Part shown: positions 9,176 through 17,122 of the stretch, in pieces | Numbering within the stretch: position 1 is the stretch's first letter | How the letters are laid out: every line of letters begins with the position of its first letter | Assembly: GCA_018716225.1 (NCBI GenBank) | Contig: DVKE01000055.1 | Coordinates: 1-33,799 of the forward strand | Reading direction: 5' to 3' | DNA from: Candidatus Onthousia faecigallinarum | GTDB taxonomy: Bacteria > Bacillota_I > Bacilli_A > RF39 > UBA660 | DNA length: 33,799 nucleotides | The notes under the pieces: generated by a model | The model's database searches: none | Seen by the model: only the letters and a program-made list of their open reading frames with translations | Told to the model about the DNA's origin: nothing | Program-made: the position numbers and the translations under genes

Positions 9176-10444
9176 ATGTTTGCTACGTTAAAGCAAATTT
9201 TTAGGCCTACCAATCGAGACTTAAGAAAAAGGATTTTATTCACTCTTGCTGCTTTAGCGGTTTTCATTATTGGTACGACCATTCAAGTTCCAGGTACTCA
9301 GAGTATTACAAGCAATTTAGGATTTTTAGAGCTTATTAACTCTATGGGTGGAGGAGCTCTTCAAAATTTTTCTATTTTTGCTCTTGGGGTTATGCCTTAT
9401 ATTACAGCTACCATTTTAATGCAATTATTACAGGAAGTTATTCCTCAGTTGCAAGAGTGGCGAAAACAAGGGCACGTAGGAAGACAGAAAATCAATCAAA
9501 TTTCCCGTTATTTAGGAATTTTATTCGCTTTTATTGAGGGTTATGCTTTTTCCTTTATGTTCTTAGGAAAGACAGCTACTGCTTCGGAATATTTATATAT
9601 TTCCTTAGTATTAACGGCTGGAACGGCTTTTCTATTATGGTTAGGTGATCAAATCACGCAAAAAGGAATTGGAAATGGTCTTAGTTTGATCATTATGGCT
9701 GGTATTGTGGCTACACTACCGCAAATGTTTATCGATGCTTTTAATGGTCTTGTCGTATTTGATGGAACAACGCAACAGATTGCTTTTGGTATTGTCAAAT
9801 TTATTCTCTTTGCGATTGTTTACTTTGCGATTATTGTGGGAGTTGTCTTTGTTCAAGAAGCAGAGCGAAAGATTCCGATTCAATATGCAAATAAATCATC
9901 AAGTTTTGGAAATCAAGCAGCTTCATTTGTCCCAATTAAACTTAACAGTGCGAATGTAGTACCGGTTATTTTTGCTTCTAGTTTATTGGCAATTCCTGGT
10001 ATTATTGCACAAGTAATTAATAAGGAAGGCTTTACCTTATTTGTACAAAAATATTTAACTTATACTACACCTGTTGGTTTCTTAATTTATGTTATTCTTA
10101 TCTTCTTATTTGGATTCATTTATACTTATATGATTTTCAAACCGGAAGAGTTTGCTAAGAATTTACAGGAGAGTGGAGGATATATTCCTGGTATTCGTCC
10201 AGGGCAGGAAACAAGAAAATACTTTACGAAAGTATTAACTAGAGTTACTTTCTTAGGGTCAGCATTCTTGTGTATCATTGTAGCGCTTCCAATTGTCTTC
10301 TCAAATTTAACTAGTTTACCAACTAGTGTTAGTATTGGTGGAACAGGACTTTTAATTGTTGTAGGAGTGGCACTTGAAACTTATAAGCAATTGGAAGGCA
10401 GTTTGTTATCTAGAAATTATACAAAGGGGTATCAAAGACGATGA
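9176..10444 (+). CDS. secY: Protein translocase channel SecY
   Basis: SecY is the ten-helix membrane pore through which the Sec machinery exports and inserts proteins. At 422 residues it is full length and hydrophobic throughout. It has the opening RPTNRDLRKRILFTLAAL, the GIGNGLSLIIMAGI block, the VVFVQEAERKIPIQYA loop and NLQESGGYIPGIRPG. The last codons overlap the adk start (ATGA), which couples the two genes. AGAGGTGATCTAAG precedes the ATG. Confidence 0.98.
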   Translation: MFATLKQIFRPTNRDLRKRILFTLAALAVFIIGTTIQVPGTQSITSNLGFLELINSMGGGALQNFSIFALGVMPYITATILMQLLQEVIPQLQEWRKQGHVGRQKINQISRYLGILFAFIEGYAFSFMFLGKTATASEYLYISLVLTAGTAFLLWLGDQITQKGIGNGLSLIIMAGIVATLPQMFIDAFNGLVVFDGTTQQIAFGIVKFILFAIVYFAIIVGVVFVQEAERKIPIQYANKSSSFGNQAASFVPIKLNSANVVPVIFASSLLAIPGIIAQVINKEGFTLFVQKYLTYTTPVGFLIYVILIFLFGFIYTYMIFKPEEFAKNLQESGGYIPGIRPGQETRKYFTKVLTRVTFLGSAFLCIIVALPIVFSNLTSLPTSVSIGGTGLLIVVGVALETYKQLEGSLLSRNYTKGYQRR

Positions 10445-11097
10445 AAAATATTATCTTTATTGCCCCTCCGGCGGCGGGCAAAGGAACGCAAAGTTCTTTA
10501 ATTGAAAAAGAATATCACATGCCTCATATTTCAACAGGAGATATTCTAAGAGAAGTTTCGCAAGAAGATAGTGAAGTTGGAAGTTATATCTTAGAAGTAC
10601 TATCACAAGGGGGGCTTGTAAAAGATGATATCATGTATCAACTTTTAGAAGAAAGATTAAAGAAAGAAGATTGTAGGAATGGTTATGTCTTAGATGGGTT
10701 TCCAAGGAATGTAGAACAAGCGATGAAATATGATGAAATGTTAAAAAAATTACATCAAGAGCTTGGTTATGTTATTGTTTTAGATATTGATGAGAAAACC
10801 TTAGAAAAACGCGTAACAGGTAGAAGAATCTGTGATGCGTGTGGGGCGGTTTATAATATCAATACCGAAAAGGAACAACCTAAGGAAGAGTCTATTTGTG
10901 ATGTTTGTGGAGGTCGTTTAAAACAAAGAAACGATGATAATATTGAATCTTTCCGCAATCGCTATCAGATTTATTTGGAAAAGATGCAACCATTACTTGA
11001 CTATTATAAGAAAAAAGGTATATTATATGTAATCGATGGAAGGGGTTCTGTCGAAGAAATATTTCAAAAAATAAAGAAAGTTTTGATGAAAGGATAG
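10441..11097 (+). CDS. adk: Adenylate kinase, zinc-bearing long form with a variant P-loop
   Basis: Catalyses ATP + AMP to 2 ADP in the cytosol. At 218 residues it is the long form. The LID carries a Cys4 zinc site (Cys131, Cys134, Cys153, Cys156). HISTGDILRE, the DGFPRN motif and GRRICDACG are canonical. The P-loop reads APPAAGKGTQ at residues 8-17 where the family norm is GAPGAGKGTQ, so two glycines are replaced by alanine while the catalytic Lys14 remains. The start overlaps the secY stop by four bases. Confidence 0.95.
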   Translation: MKNIIFIAPPAAGKGTQSSLIEKEYHMPHISTGDILREVSQEDSEVGSYILEVLSQGGLVKDDIMYQLLEERLKKEDCRNGYVLDGFPRNVEQAMKYDEMLKKLHQELGYVIVLDIDEKTLEKRVTGRRICDACGAVYNINTEKEQPKEESICDVCGGRLKQRNDDNIESFRNRYQIYLEKMQPLLDYYKKKGILYVIDGRGSVEEIFQKIKKVLMKG

Positions 11098-11106
11098 CGT
11101 TGGTAG

Positions 11107-11853
11107 ATGATTACAATAAAAAGTAAAAGAGAAATTGAATTGCTAAAAGAAGCAGGTCATATTGTCTTTTTGACTCATCAATATTTAAAGCCTTTCATCA
11201 AAGCTGGAATCACAACAAAGGAACTTGATAAACTTGCAGAAGACTTTATCATTAGTCATGATGCTACTCCTTCTTTTAAAGGTTATGAAGGATTTCCTAG
11301 TACTCTTTGTATTAGTATTAATGAAGAGATAGTGCATGGATTTCCTAGCAATCGAAAGCTTAAAAATGGTGATGTTGTTTCAATCGATATAGGGGCTTGT
11401 TATAAAGGTTATCATGGTGATTCAGCTTGGACTTATGCTGTAGGAAAAGTTGATCCGGATAAGGCATATTTAATGGAACATACAGAAAAAGCATTATACG
11501 AAGGGATCAAACAAGTAAAACCTGGTAACCATATTGGAGACATTGCTCATGCGATTGAAGAATATGCTAAACTTCATCATTTGGGTGTTGTAAAAGAATT
11601 AGTAGGCCATGGGGTTGGTACTTCGGTTCATGAAGATCCAGAAGTTCCAAATTATGGTGAAAAAGGGACGGGTCCAAGATTAAGACCGGGAATGGTGATT
11701 GCGATTGAACCGATGCTTACTTTGGGAAGTCCTGAAGTCTATGTAGCGGATAATGATTTGACCGTGATAAGTGAAGATGGATCTTGTGCTGCTCATTATG
11801 AACATACGGTAGCAGTTACAGAAGATGGAGTCTTGATTTTAACAGGAGAGTGA
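11107..11853 (+). CDS. map: Methionine aminopeptidase, type I
   Basis: Removes the initiator methionine from nascent proteins. All five metal ligands of the family are visible: Asp94, Asp105, His168, Glu201 and Glu232. Each is exactly three less than in the Escherichia coli enzyme (97, 108, 171, 204, 235). At 248 residues it is full length, with no N-terminal SH3-like extension. The ribosome binding site is weak (AAAGGA lies 13 bases upstream), so translation may depend on coupling to adk. Confidence 0.97.
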   Translation: MITIKSKREIELLKEAGHIVFLTHQYLKPFIKAGITTKELDKLAEDFIISHDATPSFKGYEGFPSTLCISINEEIVHGFPSNRKLKNGDVVSIDIGACYKGYHGDSAWTYAVGKVDPDKAYLMEHTEKALYEGIKQVKPGNHIGDIAHAIEEYAKLHHLGVVKELVGHGVGTSVHEDPEVPNYGEKGTGPRLRPGMVIAIEPMLTLGSPEVYVADNDLTVISEDGSCAAHYEHTVAVTEDGVLILTGE

Positions 11854-11857
11854 GAAA

Positions 11858-12073
11858 ATGGCGAAAGATGATGTTATTGAAGTAGAAGGAAAAGTTCTAG
11901 AAATTATACCTGGTGGTAAGTTCAAAGTCCAACTAGAAAATGGACACATTGTGGAAGCTCACGTTTCTGGTAAAATACGAATGAATTACATTCGCATCTT
12001 ACCGGGAGATACCGTAATGCTAGAACTATCACCTTATGATTTAACACGTGGGCGTATTACCTATCGTAAATAA
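11858..12073 (+). CDS. infA: Translation initiation factor IF-1
   Basis: This 71-residue OB-fold protein has [37 protein letters not shown] and the terminal [14 protein letters not shown], all standard for IF-1, which occupies the 30S A site during initiation. It lies five bases after map. AGGAGAGTGAGAAA around the map stop is the ribosome binding site. Confidence 0.98.
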   Translation: MAKDDVIEVEGKVLEIIPGGKFKVQLENGHIVEAHVSGKIRMNYIRILPGDTVMLELSPYDLTRGRITYRK

Positions 12074-12088
12074 ATAGGAGGGATAAAA

Positions 12089-12202
12089 ATGAAAGTAAAA
12101 GCAAGTGTAAAACCAATTTGCCCAAAATGCAAAGTTGTCAAAAGAAAAGGAAAAATTCACATTATTTGTGAAAATCCAAAGCATAAGCAAAGACAAGGTT
12201 AA
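12089..12202 (+). CDS. rpmJ: 50S ribosomal protein L36
   Basis: A 37-residue gene between infA and rpsM. The protein begins [19 protein letters not shown] and ends NPKHKQRQG. Cys11, Cys14, Cys27 and His32 form the zinc site of the C+ form of L36. TAGGAGGGATAAAA precedes the ATG. Length and position are canonical. Confidence 0.97.
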   Translation: MKVKASVKPICPKCKVVKRKGKIHIICENPKHKQRQG

Positions 12203-12219
12203 GAAGGAGGATATAAGAA

Positions 12220-12588
12220 ATGGCACGTATTAAAGGTGTAGATATTCCAAATGATAAACATATTGTAATCGCACTTACGTATATTTATGGTATTGGAAGA
12301 CAGTTAGCAAAAACGATTTGTCGTGATGCAAAAGTAGAGCCAACGAAAAAGGCTGGTGAGTTAACCCAAGATGAATTAATCCGTCTTCGTGATGAGATCA
12401 ATAAGTATTTAACAGAAGGTGATTTACGTCGTGAAGTTAATATGAATATCAAGACGAAAATGGAAATTAATTCTTATCAAGGGACTCGTCATAAAAGAGG
12501 TTTACCAGTAAGAGGTCAAAGAACCAACCGCAATGCTCGTACTCGTAAGGGTAGAGGTAAGATTGTAGCAAACAAGAAGAAAGTATAG
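12220..12588 (+). CDS. rpsM: 30S ribosomal protein S13
   Basis: At 122 residues, [34 protein letters not shown] and the basic tail [19 protein letters not shown] identify S13, a head protein that bridges to L5 and contacts P-site tRNA. AAGGAGGATATAAGAA precedes the ATG. Confidence 0.98.
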   Translation: MARIKGVDIPNDKHIVIALTYIYGIGRQLAKTICRDAKVEPTKKAGELTQDELIRLRDEINKYLTEGDLRREVNMNIKTKMEINSYQGTRHKRGLPVRGQRTNRNARTRKGRGKIVANKKKV

Positions 12589-12604
12589 TAAAGGAGGAAG
12601 AATT

Positions 12605-12988
12605 ATGGCTTATAAAACAAGAAAGAAAAAAGTAAAAAAGAATGTTCCTGAAGGAATTGCACATATTCATTCTACTTTTAACAATACAATTATTACCATT
12701 ACCGATAAAGATGGTAATACTATCAGCTGGGCATCTAGTGGAGCTATTGGTTTTAAAGGTAGTAAGAAATCTACTCCATATGCAGCAGGTATGGCATCGG
12801 AGCAAGCAGGAAAGGCAGCTTATGATCTTGGTATGCGTAAAGTAGAAGTGTATGTAAAAGGATTAGGACCTGGTCGTGAAACTGCTATTCGTTCTTTACA
12901 AACTGCTGGTCTAGAAGTAACGGCTATTAATGATGTTACACCAATTCCACACAATGGATGTCGTCCACCAAAACGACCACGTGGATAA
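12605..12988 (+). CDS. rpsK: 30S ribosomal protein S11
   Basis: This 127-residue protein contains [19 protein letters not shown], the [20 protein letters not shown] block and the ending [18 protein letters not shown], all S11 landmarks. S11 lines the platform near the mRNA exit. AAAGGAGGAAGAATT precedes the ATG. Confidence 0.98.
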   Translation: MAYKTRKKKVKKNVPEGIAHIHSTFNNTIITITDKDGNTISWASSGAIGFKGSKKSTPYAAGMASEQAGKAAYDLGMRKVEVYVKGLGPGRETAIRSLQTAGLEVTAINDVTPIPHNGCRPPKRPRG

Positions 12989-13008
12989 TATAAAGGGAGG
13001 TTAGTAAT

Positions 13009-13959
13009 TTGTTAGAATTTGAAAAACCAATTTATAAAATTACCGATTATGTAGAAAGTAGTTTCTATGGAAAATTTGAATTAGAGCCACTTGAAAGAGG
13101 ATTTGGACGCACCATTGGGAATGCTTTACGTAGAGTGATGTTGTCAAGTCTTCCAGGAAGTGCAATTAGTGCTGTTAAAATCGAAGGAGCTCTTCATGAA
13201 TTTCAAACGCTTGATGGAGTGATTGAAGATGTTACAACGATTATCCTTAATTTAAAAGGTGTTGTTGTAAAGAATCATACTGATGAAGATAAAGTGATCA
13301 CTTTAAAAACAGACAAAGAAGGCCCTGTTACAGCAGGAGATATTGAATGTGATGCGGATGTTGAAATTATCAATAAGGATCATGTTATTGCCACTCTTGC
13401 TAAGGGTGGAAAATTAAATATGGAAATGATCGTTACAAACGGTCGTGGTTATGTTAAGAGTGAAGATTCTCGTCTTGGAAAAGAGGATAAGAAACCTGGC
13501 TATATCGTTATGGATTCTATTTATTCTCCAATTGAACGCGTTTCTTATGATGTAGAAAGTGCTCGGGTTGGACAAGATGAAAGTTACGATAAGCTAGTTT
13601 TAGAAGTATGGACGAACGGTTCTATTAAACCAGAAGAGTCTATTGCTCTAGCAGCTCGTATTTTAATTGAACACTTTAACTTGTTGACTAGTTTAAGCGA
13701 TATTGCGGATATGAGTGGTATGATGATTGAAAAAACAGAAGATCCTAAAACCAGAGCTTTAGAAACTTCCATTGAAGATCTTGATTTTTCTGTTCGTGCT
13801 TATAACTGTTTGAAAAGAGCAGGAGTTCATACCCTACAAGATCTTGTTAACAAGAGCGAAAATGATATGATGAAAATCCGTAATTTAGGAAAGAAATCAT
13901 TAAAAGAGGTATTAGATAAGATTAAAGAATTAGGTCTTACTCTAAGAGATGATGATTAA
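13009..13959 (+). CDS. rpoA: RNA polymerase alpha subunit
   Basis: At 316 residues it includes both domains: an N-terminal assembly domain with ERGFGRTIGNALRRVMLSSL and HEFQTLDGVIEDVTTIILNL, and a C-terminal DNA and activator-binding domain with LDFSVRAYNCLKRAGVHTLQ and RNLGKKSLKEVLDKI. The start codon is TTG, preceded by AAAGGGAGGTTAGTAAT. The first residues MLEFEKPIYKITDY fit the family, which supports the unusual start. Confidence 0.98.
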   Translation: MLEFEKPIYKITDYVESSFYGKFELEPLERGFGRTIGNALRRVMLSSLPGSAISAVKIEGALHEFQTLDGVIEDVTTIILNLKGVVVKNHTDEDKVITLKTDKEGPVTAGDIECDADVEIINKDHVIATLAKGGKLNMEMIVTNGRGYVKSEDSRLGKEDKKPGYIVMDSIYSPIERVSYDVESARVGQDESYDKLVLEVWTNGSIKPEESIALAARILIEHFNLLTSLSDIADMSGMMIEKTEDPKTRALETSIEDLDFSVRAYNCLKRAGVHTLQDLVNKSENDMMKIRNLGKKSLKEVLDKIKELGLTLRDDD

Positions 13960-13976
13960 GAAGGAGGTATTAGAAA

Positions 13977-14333
13977 ATGGCATATAGAAAATTAGGTGTT
14001 GATAACAAACATAGAAGAAGTATGTTAGCAACTCTTACAAAACAAGTAATTTTGAACGGACAAATTACTACTACTGAAACAAGAGCAAAAGAAGTTCGTA
14101 AATTTGTTGATATGATGATTACTTATGGAAAAAAAGGAACCCTTGGAGATCGTCGTCGTGCTCTTGCCTTTGTTCATAATGATAAAGTTGTTGTAAATAA
14201 AGTATTTAATGAATTAGTTCCTCGTTATCAAAATCGTAATGGAGGATATACACAGATTTTAAAACTTAATGAACGTCGTGGAGATGGATCACTTATGGTT
14301 ATCTTAAAATTAGTAGAGGAAGAAGCAAAATAA
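13977..14333 (+). CDS. rplQ: 50S ribosomal protein L17
   Basis: At 118 residues with [20 protein letters not shown] and [18 protein letters not shown], this is the short bacterial L17 that ends the alpha operon. GAAGGAGGTATTAGAAA precedes the ATG. Its last codons form one arm of the operon terminator. Confidence 0.98.
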   Translation: MAYRKLGVDNKHRRSMLATLTKQVILNGQITTTETRAKEVRKFVDMMITYGKKGTLGDRRRALAFVHNDKVVVNKVFNELVPRYQNRNGGYTQILKLNERRGDGSLMVILKLVEEEAK

Positions 14334-14350
14334 GCTTCTTTTTTTCTTTT
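14319..14350 (+). terminator. Intrinsic terminator of the ribosomal superoperon
   Basis: AAGAAGC (14320-14326) pairs with GCTTCTT (14334-14340) around a seven-base loop that contains the rplQ stop codon. A T-rich tract follows. The 5' arm is inside rplQ. Confidence 0.8.
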
Positions 14351-14429
14351 GTTCTAATAGCGAGGGTAGAAACTTTGTTAGATCGTAAAAATGAGAGACT
14401 AGTAGATTATATCAAAGTCAAGTTTTATT

Positions 14430-14459
14430 ACATAAGTTATCAAAATAGATAATTTATGT
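14430..14459. repeat. 12-bp inverted repeat upstream of the ATPase promoter
   Basis: ACATAAGTTATC (14430-14441) pairs with GATAATTTATGT (14448-14459) with a single G-T wobble and a six-base loop. A second inverted repeat, ATTTGCA/TGCAAAT, follows at 14465-14485. Neither is followed by a T-run on the plus strand. Together they could be operator sites for the downstream cassette. The rest of 14350-14511 holds no convincing gene. Confidence 0.5.
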
Positions 14460-14511
14460 GTACAATTTGCAAAAAAAATGCAAATATTAAAAATAAAATA
14501 TAAAAAAACTA

Positions 14512-14540
14512 TTGCTTTTCTATAAAACAAAGCATATAAT
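14512..14540 (+). promoter_or_regulatory. Promoter of the ATPase-RloB cassette
   Basis: TTGCTT at 14512-14517 and TATAAT at 14535-14540 with a 17-base spacer. The first gene starts 25 bases downstream behind AAAGGAGGGAAG. Confidence 0.75.
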
Positions 14541-14565
14541 ATTAAAGAAAAAGGAGGGAAGTTTG

Positions 14566-15804
14566 ATGATATTAGAATTTAGTGTTGCTAATTTTTTATC
14601 ATTTAAAAACAAAGTAACCTTTAGTATGCTTGCAAATGCTAGTAAAGGTCTTGAAGATAACTATACTATTATAAATGATAAAAAAGTCCTTAAAACCGCT
14701 GTTCTTTATGGTGCAAATGCGTCTGGGAAATCTAATTTATTTAAAATTTTAACGATTGTTATTTTAATGCTTAGAAGCTCAAATAAAGCGGATATCAATG
14801 CCAAACTACCCGTTGTACCATTTAAATTTGATGAGAAAACGATAAAGGAACCAAGCGAATTTGAAATTAAGTTTTATACCAATAATATAAGATATGTTTA
14901 TGGCTTTAAGGCTGATACAAATCAAATTTACGAAGAATATTTATATTATTATCCGAAAGGGAGAGAAACTAAAATTTTTGATCGGACAAATGTTAATCGA
15001 TATTCCTATACTCAAAAAAGTAAAAAGAAATTAAAAGATATCGAAAAGAAAAATGCAAACAATAAATTTTTCTTAGCAACTGCAACCACTTGGAATTTTG
15101 AAGAAACAAAACCAGCCTATGATTTTCTAACCTCTGGAATTGGTACTTGTTTCAATATCGAAGAACTTAAAAACATTGCTTTTGAGGCTTATGAAAAAGA
15201 TAATAAAAAATTAAAAGAATTTGCACTTGATTTTTTAAAGAAAACAGATTTTAATATAGAAGATTATAAGGTTTCTAAAGTCGATTTTCCACCAGAAATA
15301 TTAATGAATATACCAGATGTTTTTAAAACAGATTTACCAGAGAATCCTAAACTATTTCACGTGTTATTTAAACATAAGGGAACAGATAATTATTTAAACT
15401 TAGATGAAGAATCTTTAGGAACACAAATGATTTTTGCCTTAATTCCTTTTATTGCTGATACTCTTAATAATAAAAAAGTGCTTATCATTGATGAATTAGA
15501 TAAAAGTTTACATCCGTTTTTGGTTCATTATATTGTTGAAATGTTTCATGATTCTGAAGTTAATCAGAATGGTGCACAATTGATTTTTAATACTCACGAT
15601 ACAAATTTATTGGATTTAAATATTTTAAGAAGAGATCAAATTTGTTTTACTGAAAAAAATAATGATAATGGAGAAAGTGATCTCTATTCATTGAGTGATT
15701 TCTCTGTTAGAAAATCAGAAAATGTAGGGAAAGGATATATGCTTGGTAGATATGGGGCGGTACCATTCATTAAAAATGATTTAAATCTATGGGAAGAAGA
15801 ATAG
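14566..15804 (+). CDS. AAA15-type ATPase (RloA/AbiL/AriA-like)
   Basis: This 412-residue protein starts MILEFSVANFLSFKNKVTFS, the opening of AAA15/AAA21 (OLD-like, ABC-type) ATPases. Walker A GANASGKS lies at residues 49-56, Walker B VLIIDELD at 305-312 and the H-loop FNTHD with His344. There are no membrane segments. ATG 14566 is chosen because AAAGGAGGGAAG lies just upstream; the frame is open further upstream without a binding site. It overlaps the RloB gene by 16 bases. In Lactococcus AbiL, PARIS and OLD/Gabija-type systems, such an ATPase senses phage and controls a TOPRIM-type partner. The defence role is inferred from family and neighbour. Confidence 0.85.
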   Translation: MILEFSVANFLSFKNKVTFSMLANASKGLEDNYTIINDKKVLKTAVLYGANASGKSNLFKILTIVILMLRSSNKADINAKLPVVPFKFDEKTIKEPSEFEIKFYTNNIRYVYGFKADTNQIYEEYLYYYPKGRETKIFDRTNVNRYSYTQKSKKKLKDIEKKNANNKFFLATATTWNFEETKPAYDFLTSGIGTCFNIEELKNIAFEAYEKDNKKLKEFALDFLKKTDFNIEDYKVSKVDFPPEILMNIPDVFKTDLPENPKLFHVLFKHKGTDNYLNLDEESLGTQMIFALIPFIADTLNNKKVLIIDELDKSLHPFLVHYIVEMFHDSEVNQNGAQLIFNTHDTNLLDLNILRRDQICFTEKNNDNGESDLYSLSDFSVRKSENVGKGYMLGRYGAVPFIKNDLNLWEEE

Positions 15805-16433
15805 AAATAACTCATCCAAGAAAAATTAGTAGCGATAGAGTAGGAAAACTTAGAAAACCAGAGAATAAGATCATCATTGCAGTAGAAGGTAAAAATAAAA
15901 CAGAGAAATTATATTTTGATAATTTTGACGATGGTAAGAAGAGCTATTCTATAACAATTGCTAAAGGAAATGATACGGATCCTTTAAAATTAGTAAAGAG
16001 TTTATATAAAGAAATTAAGAGGTAAGATCTATCTTTGGTTGATGGTGATATGGTATTTTGTGTTTTTGATGTTGATGTTGATCCAAAGAAAAATAAGATC
16101 ATTCAGGAAGCCATAATATTTGCCAATAAAAATGGGATTCAAATTATTACCTCAACCCCATGTGTTGAATTGTGGTTTCTATTACATTTTGAATATACTA
16201 CCGCTCATTTATCCAATCAGGAAGTCATGAAAAGACTACATAAGTTTTATCCTAAATATGCAAAAAATATCAATATATTTCCTGATATCAATAAAAATGT
16301 TGATTTTGCTATCGAAAATGCAAAACGACTTGAAAAATATCAGAAGGATAGTAAGAAAAAGATTGGTACAGTTGAAACGAATCCAAATACGGAAATGTAT
16401 AAAATTGTAGAATATTTAAGAGAAAACAGTTAA
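15789..16433 (+). pseudogene. RloB-like TOPRIM-type protein interrupted by an in-frame stop
   Basis: One reading frame runs from ATG 15789 to 16433 and is broken by a single TAA at codon 79 (16023-16025). The part before it has VEGKNKTEKLYF with Glu33 and Glu39. The part after it has CVFDVDVD with Asp94, 96 and 98, then CVELWFLLHFEYT and an ending typical of RloB. Glu and DxD motifs are the expected metal-binding set. Without the stop the length would be 214, normal for RloB. The 3' part could be restarted at TTG 16035, since AGAGGTAA lies about 11 bases before it, giving two polypeptides. Possibilities are a decayed gene, a restart or readthrough, or a sequencing error. No clear ribosome binding site precedes 15789; overlap with the ATPase suggests coupling. 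Confidence 0.75.
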
Positions 16434-16509
16434 CAATTATATTTTTTGGTAGCTTAGAAGATTCTTTTTAAAAGGGATTTTGGACATTCTACATTTTACT
16501 AGAATTTTA

Positions 16510-16538
16510 TTGCATTTCTTTTTTTCCTTTTGTATAAT
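16510..16538 (+). promoter_or_regulatory. Promoter of the leuS T-box operon
   Basis: TTGCAT at 16510-16515 and TATAAT at 16533-16538 are 17 bases apart. Transcription would begin near 16545, just upstream of T-box stem I. The interval 16434-16509 holds no other feature I can support. Confidence 0.7.
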
Positions 16539-16544
16539 AGTACT

Positions 16545-16756
16545 AGATTTTAAAAGGTGCTCTTATAGTAGTAGAAAAAGTAACTTTTTAACAGAGAGTC
16601 TATGGTTGGTGGGAATAGATAAAAGTCTTTTTTGAACTTGATAAGAAGAATGCATTTCGTTTGGAGGCGTTAACTCTATGAAAGCTGCATAGTTTTTCTA
16701 TGAATTAAGGTGGTACCGCGGATAAGATTCGTCCTTATGAGGATGAATCTTTTTTA
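16545..16756 (+). promoter_or_regulatory. T-box riboswitch, leucine-specific
   Basis: The T-box core AAGGTGGTACCGCG lies at 16707-16720. In stem I, AGAGAG is followed by the apical hairpin TCTAT/ATAGA (16599-16619) with GGTTGGTG. The specifier region reads GAACTTGA, giving the Leu codon CTT at 16637-16639. The terminator is GATTCGTCCT (16726-16735) pairing with AGGATGAATC (16740-16749), then a T-run. Uncharged tRNA-Leu would pair with the specifier and with TGGT in the T-box bulge and favour antitermination. This agrees with the downstream leucyl-tRNA synthetase. The exact 5' limit is estimated. Confidence 0.93.
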
Positions 16757-16774
16757 GTAGAAAGGAAGATGTGA

Positions 16775-17122
16775 ATGACTCAAGTATTAGTTTTTATTAT
16801 TACCTTTTTGATTGTATTTTTTGTTTACGAGGTTTTTATTGTAAGAAAATGTAAAAAAGATAAAAGAAGAAAGAAACCGGTAGAGGTACAGTATTTAATT
16901 GGAAAATATCACTTGGATCTTAATAAAGTAAATTATAAGCGCTTACTTAATATCATTAGTGCTGTTTCTTCTTTTGATATTTCATTGGTCGCTTTTGCGA
17001 TTTCCTTTGTATCGAATTTCTTTTTGATCCTGCTGGTTGGTTTTGCTCTTGTGTTTGCTACTATTTTAATTAGTTATTCGATTGTAGGTAATATTTATAA
17101 AAAGAAAGGATGTTGTAAATAA
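16775..17122 (+). CDS. Small membrane protein of unknown function in the leuS operon
   Basis: This 115-residue protein has one N-terminal membrane helix (about residues 3-22), a very basic cytosolic stretch ([11 protein letters not shown]) and two closely spaced C-terminal helices (about 66-85 and 86-108). It ends KKKGCCK. It has no motif I can assign. It lies between the T-box terminator and leuS and shares one base with the leuS start, so it should be made together with LeuRS under leucine starvation. It could be an accessory factor or simply hitchhike on the regulation. AAAGGAAGATGTGA precedes the ATG. Confidence 0.8.
   Translation: MTQVLVFIITFLIVFFVYEVFIVRKCKKDKRRKKPVEVQYLIGKYHLDLNKVNYKRLLNIISAVSSFDISLVAFAISFVSNFFLILLVGFALVFATILISYSIVGNIYKKKGCCK

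Noticed and set aside
14375-14452. Possible 25-codon peptide starting at a TTG behind GAGGG after rplQ
   Set aside because: Short, with a rare start, no recognisable family and no promoter of its own; it ends inside the inverted repeat at 14430-14459.
16434-16509. Terminator for the ATPase-RloB cassette
   Set aside because: The stretch is T-rich but no convincing stem precedes the T-runs, so no terminator is called before the leuS promoter.
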